Source: Mesorhizobium sp. PAMC28654 (lineage in GTDB: Bacteria; Pseudomonadota; Alphaproteobacteria; Rhizobiales; Rhizobiaceae). From it: 64,000 nt of DNA. Shown here in pieces: positions 58,228 to 64,000 of this stretch; position 1 is the first letter of the stretch; each line of letters starts with the position of its first letter. The stretch spans positions 1,426,001 through 1,490,000 of the forward strand of contig NZ_CP085135.1 of the NCBI RefSeq assembly GCF_020616515.1. Direction: 5' to 3'. Under the pieces are notes generated by a model. That model was not told where the DNA came from and did not search any database. It saw nothing but the letters and a program-made list of their open reading frames with translations. The translations under genes were made by a program, and so were the position numbers.

Positions 58228-59268
58228 ATGAAGCGAATACTTCTTGCTGTCTTCGGTATCCTGGCACTGGCCTTTGCCACGCTCATGCCGGCATTCGCAA
58301 AGTCCAAGGGAACCGTCTACTACATGGTGCCGACATTGCTCGACGAATTCCAGACCGGCTCGGTAAGCGCGCTGGAGCTGTTCCTGAAGCAGGTCGGCTA
58401 TGACATGAAGACGCTGAACGCCGACAACAAGACCGACGCCCAGCAGTCACAGATGAACGATGTCATCGCACTGAAGCCGACGGCGATCATCCTGGCCGCG
58501 GTCGATTTCAATGCGTTGAAGCCGTCCATCGAGGCGGCACGCGCTGCGGGCATCCCGGTGATCGAGTTCGATCGCCAGATCACCTCGACCCCGTCCGACT
58601 TCACTTCCGTCGCCGGCACTATCGAGATCGGCTACGTAGCCGCCGACCAGGCCGAAAAACTTCTGAAGGCAAAGAACGGTTCGGTGAAGGGCAAGGTGCT
58701 GCAGGTGCTGGGCGATCCCGGCGATCCCTACACGCTCGATATCCAGAAAGGCTTCGAGGAGAAGATGAAGGCGTTTCCGGACGTCAAGATCATCTCGCTT
58801 CCGGCCATGCAGTGGGAAGCCAGCAATGCCGGCACCATCGTCGCCGACCAGATGCTGGCAAACCCCGACATCGACCTGATCTTCAGCCATGCCGCGCACC
58901 TCTCGGTCGCCGCCGTCGCCTCGCTCGAGGCCGCTGGCAAGAAGCCGGGCGACGTCATGCTGATGAGTTCGAACGGCGCACCGGTCGGCCTCGACCTGAT
59001 CCGCAAGGGCTGGCTCAACGTCGAGGTCGAACAACCGCTCTACGCGCAAGCGGCGGCCGTCGCCATGTTCATGGACAAGGTCGCCAAGAAGCAGGAGATC
59101 AAGCCCGGCGAATATGACGTTCTCGGCCTGAAATCGACTGTAACCAAGGAAGCCTGGGGTCCGAACATCAAGATCCCGGGTGCCGCCATCACCAAGGAAA
59201 ATGTCGACAACCCGGCCTTCTGGGGCAACCAGAAGCCGCCGACGGACACCGTCAAGTCTGTCGAATAG
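58228..59268 (+). CDS. Sugar ABC transporter substrate-binding protein (RbsB-like)
   Basis: A 346-residue periplasmic binding protein with a Sec signal peptide ([18 protein letters not shown], cut after AFA). The mature part is a peripla_BP_4-type fold: [20 protein letters not shown] and VIEFDRQI, with a late [17 protein letters not shown]. The start ATG 58228 follows AGGGAG. It is 41 bases after the ATPase gene; a strong hairpin follows, expected to raise its mRNA over the permease. Confidence 0.9.
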   Translation: MKRILLAVFGILALAFATLMPAFAKSKGTVYYMVPTLLDEFQTGSVSALELFLKQVGYDMKTLNADNKTDAQQSQMNDVIALKPTAIILAAVDFNALKPSIEAARAAGIPVIEFDRQITSTPSDFTSVAGTIEIGYVAADQAEKLLKAKNGSVKGKVLQVLGDPGDPYTLDIQKGFEEKMKAFPDVKIISLPAMQWEASNAGTIVADQMLANPDIDLIFSHAAHLSVAAVASLEAAGKKPGDVMLMSSNGAPVGLDLIRKGWLNVEVEQPLYAQAAAVAMFMDKVAKKQEIKPGEYDVLGLKSTVTKEAWGPNIKIPGAAITKENVDNPAFWGNQKPPTDTVKSVE

Positions 59269-59284
59269 GCCAGTCGCGTAGACC

Positions 59285-59307
59285 GCTCCGGGCCATCGGC
59301 CCGGAGC
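59285..59307 (+). terminator. Intercistronic stem-loop after the sugar-binding protein gene
   Basis: Perfect 10-bp stem gctccgggcc/ggcccggagc with three-base loop, 17 bases after the stop, without a U-tract. Typical of stem-loops that stabilise binding-protein mRNA and lower downstream permease levels. Confidence 0.65.
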
Positions 59308-59390
59308 CAATCTTCCGCAATTCCAATCCGCGCACGATCCTCGCCGAAAATCGAACTGAGTTTCGGGTCATGCGCCAGCCGGATTAGCCC

Positions 59391-60386
59391 ATGAACCCCC
59401 GCACACGCCATGCCCTGGAGTTCGTCCTCGATAACCTCGTCTGGTTCATGCTGCTGTTCGTGCTGGTGGTCTTTTCCATCTTCATCCCGAACTACTTCCA
59501 GCTCGGCATCTTCGCCAACATCATCGAGGCCTCCAGCGTGCTCGGCGTCATGTCGATCGGCCTCGCGCTGGTCATCATCGCCGGCCATATGGACTTGTCG
59601 GTCGAATCCGTGGCCGCACTCAGCGCCATGTCGGTTGGCATCCTGTTCTGCTCGTCTGGCATCGGCCTTGGCGTCCAGTTGCACCCCGAATGGCTGATGG
59701 TTCCGGTTTCGCTGCTGCTGGCGCTTGCCGTAGGCGGCCTCATCGGCGCCTTCAACGGCTATCTTGTGGTCAAAGTGAAGATGAGCGCCTTCATCATCAC
59801 GCTGGCATCTTACATCTGGGTGCGCGGACTGGTGCTCGTCATCTCCGGCGGCCGCTCGGCGCAGGACCTTGCGCCGGCCATCCGCTGGTTCGGCATCCAG
59901 CGCCTCATCGGTCTGCCGCTCACCGCCTGGATCGCAATCGGGTGTTTCGTGGTCTTCTCACTGATCATGGCCAAGACGCCGTTCGGCCGGCACCTCGTCA
60001 TGATCGGCGGCAATGAGACGGCAACCTTCCGCGCCGGCATCCGCGTCAACCGCAACCTGATCATTGCCTTCGTGCTTGCCGGCGCCATCGCTGGCCTCGC
60101 CGGCTGGCTGCTTGCGATCCGCACCTCCGGCGCCACCGCCAATCTCGGCGTCGGCCTGCTGTTCAACGCCTTCGCCGCCGTTGTCATCGGCGGCGTCAGC
60201 CTGAAAGGCGGCGTCGGCACCCTCCCCGGTGTCTATGCCGGCGTGCTCCTGCTCTCGGCCATCAACACGGCGATCAACCTTATGGGCCTGCCGGCCAACT
60301 TCACCCAGGTCATCCACGGCCTGCTGGTGCTGGCCGCCGTGCTGCTCGACGCATTCAAGCAAACCATTCGCCAAAGACTCGCATGA
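59391..60386 (+). CDS. Sugar ABC transporter permease (CUT2, RbsC-like)
   Basis: A 331-residue permease with 8-10 membrane helices. EASSVLGVMSIGLALVIIAG followed by HMDLSVESVAALSAM is the CUT2 signature, and FGRHLVMIGGNETATFRAGI contains the cytoplasmic coupling loop. It completes the ATPase-binding protein-permease importer. Its stop lies 13 bases before the SDR start across a short tandem duplication. Confidence 0.9.
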   Translation: MNPRTRHALEFVLDNLVWFMLLFVLVVFSIFIPNYFQLGIFANIIEASSVLGVMSIGLALVIIAGHMDLSVESVAALSAMSVGILFCSSGIGLGVQLHPEWLMVPVSLLLALAVGGLIGAFNGYLVVKVKMSAFIITLASYIWVRGLVLVISGGRSAQDLAPAIRWFGIQRLIGLPLTAWIAIGCFVVFSLIMAKTPFGRHLVMIGGNETATFRAGIRVNRNLIIAFVLAGAIAGLAGWLLAIRTSGATANLGVGLLFNAFAAVVIGGVSLKGGVGTLPGVYAGVLLLSAINTAINLMGLPANFTQVIHGLLVLAAVLLDAFKQTIRQRLA

Positions 60387-60399
60387 CAGGACGGCTCGC

Positions 60400-61170
60400 A
60401 TGACAGGACGACTGAAAGACAAGGTGGCGCTGATCATCGGCGGCGCGCGAGGCATCGGCAAAGGCATCGCGCTGCGCTTCGCCGAAGAAGGGGCGAGGCT
60501 CGTGCTGGCCGACACAGAGATCGCGGCCGGGCAAGCGACGTCGGATGAACTGGACGTCCCCTTCATCCGCACCGACGTCTCGCTGATGGCTGACGCCCAG
60601 GCGGCCGTGGCGCTGGCGCTGAAACACCATGGCCGTCTCGACATCATCGTGCAGAATGCCGGCATCTATCCCTGGCAGCTCATTGAAAACACCAGCGCCG
60701 ATGACTGGGATCGCGTCATGGCGGTCAATCTGCGCGGCACCTTCAACGCCACCCGCGCCGCACTTGTGCCGATGAAGGCACAACGCTTCGGCCGCATGCT
60801 CTACACATCGTCCATCACCGGTCCGCATGTCACCAGCCCCGGCCATGGCCACTATTCCGCCAGCAAGGCCGGGATCAACGGTTTCATCCGTGCCGCCGCG
60901 CTCGAGTTCTCCGGCTACGGCATCACTGTCAACGGCGTCGAGCCAGGCAACATCCTGACCGAGGCTATCGAGATCCATCGCGGCGCGGCCTACATCAAGA
61001 ACATGGAGGACTCCATACCGCTCGGCCGGCTCGGCAGCCCTCGCGACGTGGCCAATGCCTTCTTGTTCCTGGCCTCCGAAGACGCCAGCTATATCACCGG
61101 CACGACCATCATTGTCGACGGTGGACAGCTGCTGCCCGAGGGCAACGATTTTCGACTGTTGCCGCCGTAA
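60400..61170 (+). CDS. SDR-family NAD(P)-dependent dehydrogenase
   Basis: A 256-residue classical SDR. GGARGIGKGIA (14-24), NAG in VQNAGIYP, catalytic serine in YTSSITG and YSASK for the Tyr/Lys pair, and a C-terminal IVDGGQLLPEG. Such enzymes oxidise sugars, sugar alcohols or lactones, matching its place after a sugar importer. Start: ATG 60400; another ATG at 60383 arises from a 17-base tandem duplication and overlaps the permease stop. Confidence 0.9.
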   Translation: MTGRLKDKVALIIGGARGIGKGIALRFAEEGARLVLADTEIAAGQATSDELDVPFIRTDVSLMADAQAAVALALKHHGRLDIIVQNAGIYPWQLIENTSADDWDRVMAVNLRGTFNATRAALVPMKAQRFGRMLYTSSITGPHVTSPGHGHYSASKAGINGFIRAAALEFSGYGITVNGVEPGNILTEAIEIHRGAAYIKNMEDSIPLGRLGSPRDVANAFLFLASEDASYITGTTIIVDGGQLLPEGNDFRLLPP

Positions 61171-61350
61171 GCCCCCGATTTCGGTGGTGGTTCCTCCCTG
61201 CGTCGCGCAGCTTGCTACCCGACGCATCTGATCTGAGTCGTGGAGCTCCGTCGATCGTTCCGCGCCTCGCCGGGTTCATTCAAAATGCGAGCGGTGACGG
61301 ACGCCCGAATAGACGAACGGTCAAACTACGAAATAATAAGTGACCAGCCC

Positions 61351-61377
61351 CGTTGCATTGCACTCGTCCATGCAACG
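61351..61377 (+). promoter_or_regulatory. Operator-like inverted repeat upstream of the Cys-rich protein gene
   Basis: CGTTGCAT (61351-61358) and ATGCAACG (61370-61377) are perfect 8-bp inverted arms separated by 11 bases, 64 bases before the GTG start at 61441. A TATAAG (about 61404-61409) follows as a possible -10. The spacing suits a dimeric repressor. The rest of 61171-61440 shows nothing clear. Confidence 0.4.
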
Positions 61378-61440
61378 CCTAATTCATCGCCTGTTCATGG
61401 ATGCTATAAGATGCTGCCTGAATTAAACAGAGGACAGATC

Positions 61441-61965
61441 GTGTCAATAACCCCCAAAATCTCCGTACGCATGGTGTTCACTTCCATCTGCCTGGGCGGC
61501 CTCGTAACAGCTGCCTCGGCTCTCTTTCCCGCCACGGCCTCGGCTGGTCGGCTCCAGCAATGCGCGAACGAAGGCGGCATCTGCCGGTTGCCGTATCCGG
61601 CGGAAGTCGTTTATGGCGCGCGGGGCAACAACACCTCCCGCTTTATCGACCGCAACGCCGTGTCCTGCAACAATCGCGTCTTTGGCGATCCAGCGCCCGG
61701 CCTCCACAAGTCGTGCTACATCGTGATGCGCGACCGTGGCGGCTATGGTGGCGATGACAACGGTCCGAGTGGCGATCGTGGCGGGTGGGTCGCCTGCGCA
61801 AACGAAAACGACTATTGCGATTTCGGTGGCCGCAAGATGGTCAGATACGGTGCCCGTGGGCAGTACACGGCAGGGGTCTTCCGGAACGGCGTCCAATGCA
61901 ACAATGACGCGTTTGGAGAAGATCCCGCGCCTGGCCTTGGCAAGCGCTGCTACGTCCGACAGTAG
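61441..61965 (+). CDS. Secreted protein with two tandem Cys-rich YGARG domains
   Basis: A 174-residue exported protein. Start GTG 61441 after GAGGA. A Sec signal peptide (VFTSICLGGLVTAASALFP, cut after ASA) is followed by two about 50-residue repeats: CANEGGICRLP...VVYGARGNN...SCNNRVFGDPAPG..KSCY and CANENDYCDFG...VRYGARGQY...QCNNDAFGEDPAPG..KRCY. Each repeat has four cysteines at the same spacing, probably two disulfides each, joined by a Gly/Asp-rich linker. The family is unnamed by me; a carbohydrate-binding or periplasmic structural role is possible. Confidence 0.75.
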   Translation: MSITPKISVRMVFTSICLGGLVTAASALFPATASAGRLQQCANEGGICRLPYPAEVVYGARGNNTSRFIDRNAVSCNNRVFGDPAPGLHKSCYIVMRDRGGYGGDDNGPSGDRGGWVACANENDYCDFGGRKMVRYGARGQYTAGVFRNGVQCNNDAFGEDPAPGLGKRCYVRQ

Positions 61966-62267
61966 TCTCTCCAGGACAACGGTGAGTTGGGCGGGATCGT
62001 CGACGGACTGGCATGGCCATGACAGCGCTGAACCAATCGGCGATAGCCTGTCTTCAGGGCCAGCCGTCAACGCGTCTCAAACGCACCCAACCCTTCGGCG
62101 ATCTGATTGATGGCCACGACCCGCGAAATGATTTCCGAACAGCCCGGCTTCCCGGTCGAGATACGCGGAGCCTGAAAAAGCATGACGTTTCGCGCCACCG
62201 CAGCCTTTTTTCGAAGGGTGCGGTGGTGGCGGGAGCTTGGTGCGCCCTGGCTAAATCATTGAAATCA
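61966..62267. other. Gene-free stretch between the Cys-rich protein and tRNA-Val
   Basis: No convincing coding frame. The only structure noticed is an 8-bp hairpin, ccaccgca (62195-62202) with tgcggtgg (62219-62226), 42 bases downstream of tRNA-Val on the minus strand; it could end that transcript but lacks a U-tract. Confidence 0.5.
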
Positions 62268-62343
<76 letters not shown>

Positions 62344-62559
62344 GCTCGCGCGGACCTTTAAGCGGTCAGGACGAGCTCCGCAAGGCCAAATGCGTGCTTG
62401 GTCCATCGACTTCACGTCCGTTTTGCCAACAAAACGATGCCTGTCAAAAAACCTTCTCATGTTTGCATTTATGGTGTCCCGGCACGCTTGACACCCGCAG
62501 GCGAACCCCTTATCCACCGCCCCAACGACGAACACGGCTGACACGTGTTCGTCAAATGC

Positions 62560-62636
62560 GCGGGTGTAGCTCAGTTGGTTAGAGTGCCGGCCTGTCACGC
62601 CGGAGGTCGCGGGTTCGAGCCCCGTCACTCGCGCCA
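62560..62636 (+). tRNA. tRNA-Asp (anticodon GUC)
   Basis: 77-base cloverleaf with encoded CCA. Acceptor GCGGGTG pairs with CACTCGC and discriminator G; anticodon stem ccggc/gccgg with loop CTGTCAC (anticodon GTC); T-arm GGGTTCGAGCCCC. The tRNA-Val gene lies 216 bases away on the other strand, divergent. Confidence 0.95.
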
Positions 62637-63014
62637 TTTCTCTCAAGGGTAACAAGCCCTTGGCTTCGGAGAAATGTCGACGTTGGTTGTCAAATAGTCT
62701 CCATACATGAGGAAACTTAGGTTCTTTTGGATCTGAGTTTCGCTTTGTATGCATAGACTTGCGAGCCTGTTTGCGGATTGGGTTAAAAAATAGGCGTCCC
62801 AACAGAATTGGGTCTACGCATCGGCCTCTGGCCCTCCCGCCGCAGCATCCCCATTGCGAGCAGCGCCTTTTTACTGGCTGAAATGCCGGCAACAAGCGAA
62901 ACGCAATCCAAATCCCGATCGAAGGCACACAAATTGATAGCCAGGTCAGGACAACCGTAGAAAACTGTGAGAGTTAAGCTCGATCAGAATCGGTCAGATA
63001 GTGGGGCTTTATTC
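62637..63014. other. Gene-free, more AT-rich stretch downstream of tRNA-Asp
   Basis: No gene on either strand that I can support. A weak hairpin caaggg/cccttg (62644-62662) may end the tRNA-Asp transcript. Base composition falls compared with the left flank. No repeat of the tRNA 3' end is visible before the window ends, so an attachment site is not shown. Confidence 0.45.
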
Positions 63015-63581
63015 ATGAGCGATCATACGGGGATCGGGCTAAACCTTCTTGAATCCATGCTCGCTGCCGCTGTGCGGGACCAGCGTACGGTGGATGAACA
63101 ACGTCAAAGCGTCGCACCTCTCGTCGACGGCATGTCCTTTTTCGAGAGCGTTCGACACAATGACGATCGCGGCAGTGTCACTGAGGTCTATGACCCACGA
63201 TGGGGTTGGCATCCCGACCCGCTGGTTTTTTCCTATGTCTTCACAATTCGCCCGGGGATGGTGAAGGGTTGGGGTCTGCACAAGCTGCACGAAGATCGCT
63301 ATTTCGTGGTGAGCGGCGAATTGGAACTCGTCCTTTATGACCCCCGGCCTGAATCCAGCACCTACGGCAAGATTTCCAAGGTCTACCTTTCCGGCAGTCG
63401 TCCCCGCCTCGTCAACGTTCCGAAATTCGTCTGGCACGCGGATCGGAATATTGGGACTTCCGACGTGGTCGTCATCAATTTTCCAACCATACAATACGAC
63501 CATTCAAATCCCGACAAGTATCGCTTGCCGATCGACACCGATCTCATCCCCCATGATTTCGGCAGCGCGAAGGGATGGTGA
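63015..63581 (+). CDS. dTDP-4-dehydrorhamnose 3,5-epimerase-like cupin (RmlC family)
   Basis: A 188-residue RmlC-type cupin. The core YVFTIRPGMVKGWGLHKLHED contains the catalytic His region (here given as GMVKGWGLH), then RYFVVSGELELVLYD and a PKFVWHADRNIG near the C-terminus. RmlC epimerises the sugar in dTDP-rhamnose synthesis; the lack of the usual full-length fit means sugar isomerase with a different nucleotide sugar is possible. The start ATG 63015 gives MSDHTGIG. It overlaps the following glycosyltransferase (GTGA). Confidence 0.72.
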   Translation: MSDHTGIGLNLLESMLAAAVRDQRTVDEQRQSVAPLVDGMSFFESVRHNDDRGSVTEVYDPRWGWHPDPLVFSYVFTIRPGMVKGWGLHKLHEDRYFVVSGELELVLYDPRPESSTYGKISKVYLSGSRPRLVNVPKFVWHADRNIGTSDVVVINFPTIQYDHSNPDKYRLPIDTDLIPHDFGSAKGW

Positions 63582-64000
63582 GTAGGCCTCGATTTTCCAT
63601 CCTGATGCCGACCCACTCGCGCGTGGATGTTATCGGCATGGCCATCCAATCGGTGCTGGATCAAACCGTCGAGGATTTTGAATTGCTGGTCGTGGGCGAC
63701 GGCTGCGCGCCCGGCACGGCCGGGGTCGTCGCAGACTTTCACGACACCCGCATTCGCTTCTTCGATCTTCCCAAGGCGCCGAGCTTTGGCTATGCCAACC
63801 GCAACATCGCGCTACGCGAGGCACGGGGTGATTTGATCGGCTTTGCGGCCGATGATGATCTCTTGTTCCCGGATCATTTTGAAGTCCTGGCGGATGGCCT
63901 CAAAAATGGAGCTGCCATTGCGTACAGTCAGGCACTGTGGATTTCCAGCGACGGTATCGCGGCCCCCTTCCTGACCAATCTCGAACTGGCCGACGAGTTC
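63578..64000 (+). CDS. GT2 glycosyltransferase (3' truncated by window end)
   Basis: Open from a GTG at 63578 (overlapping the epimerase stop) to the window end, 141 codons. GT-A fold signatures: FSILMPTHSRVDVIGMAIQS, VVGDGCAPGT and the metal site FAADDDLLFP. Probably an N-terminal half of a surface-polysaccharide glycosyltransferase, co-translated with the epimerase. Confidence 0.8.
   Translation, partial: MSRPRFSILMPTHSRVDVIGMAIQSVLDQTVEDFELLVVGDGCAPGTAGVVADFHDTRIRFFDLPKAPSFGYANRNIALREARGDLIGFAADDDLLFPDHFEVLADGLKNGAAIAYSQALWISSDGIAAPFLTNLELADEF

Noticed and set aside
62637..64000. Integrated element at tRNA-Asp with an att repeat
   Set aside because: No duplicate of the tRNA 3' end and no integrase in the remaining sequence; kept only as a weak suggestion.

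Overview
The window looks like core chromosome of a rhizobial alphaproteobacterium, most likely Mesorhizobium. The DNA is GC-rich. Housekeeping genes run in an order typical of Hyphomicrobiales: purL-bolA-grxD, then ttcA-rpsD, murI-trmJ-icd and alaS-recA. The sulfur-mobilisation operon has the rhizobial layout, with two cysteine desulfurases. The genus call is an inference from gene content and from palindromic intergenic repeats, not from a database comparison.

Layout. 1-6.6 kb: the tail of a MocR-type regulator, purL, bolA, a methyltransferase and the monothiol glutaredoxin grxD. 6.6-12.1 kb: an MFS efflux pump, an inositol-monophosphatase-family gene overlapping ttcA, rpsD with a long structured leader, and small secreted or hypothetical genes. 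12.3-24.3 kb: a short RNB ribonuclease, murI, trmJ-like, icd, a GST, a glycosyltransferase-like protein, an SDR-DoxX fusion with a DUF2269 partner, alaS, and recA behind a LexA-like box. 24.6-27.5 kb: pseudouridine catabolism (psuK-psuG) and two small genes. 27.5-35.7 kb: the complete suf Fe-S assembly operon on the minus strand, with an Irr-type box upstream and an AT-rich foreign-looking gene wedged in on the other strand. 37.2-40.8 kb: a four-gene envelope operon (GT2, LAB_N, ArnT-like, PAP2) that fits lipid A galacturonic acid decoration. 41-48 kb: tyrS, a giant AsmA-like protein, bcp and an M23 peptidase. 48.3-53.6 kb: a catabolic/uptake cluster (FAD-linked oxidase, GntR regulator, VOC protein, SsuABC/TauABC-like transporter). 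53.6-56 kb: an M20/M24 hydrolase pair. 56.2-61.2 kb: a ROK-regulated CUT2 sugar transporter with an SDR dehydrogenase. 61.4-64 kb: a secreted Cys-rich protein, tRNA-Val and tRNA-Asp, and the start of a surface-polysaccharide block.

A striking property is six frame breaks, five of them single-base. They affect purL, the methyltransferase, tyrS, the ABC ATPase and permease of the 51-53.6 kb transporter, and the ROK regulator. Five lie at mononucleotide runs or near-runs and one in a CG dinucleotide repeat. tyrS is normally essential and purL is needed for purine prototrophy, so most are probably base-calling errors rather than decay, and I annotate these genes across the break.

How the parts connect: the suf operon, BolA and Grx4 form an iron-sulfur supply and sensing set under probable iron (Irr) control. 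The GT2/LAB_N/ArnT/PAP2 operon, the AsmA-like protein, the M23 peptidase and the terminal epimerase/glycosyltransferase pair all concern the envelope. The two ABC clusters are independent catabolic modules with their own regulators. I did not find a CRISPR array, prophage, transposase or defence island.
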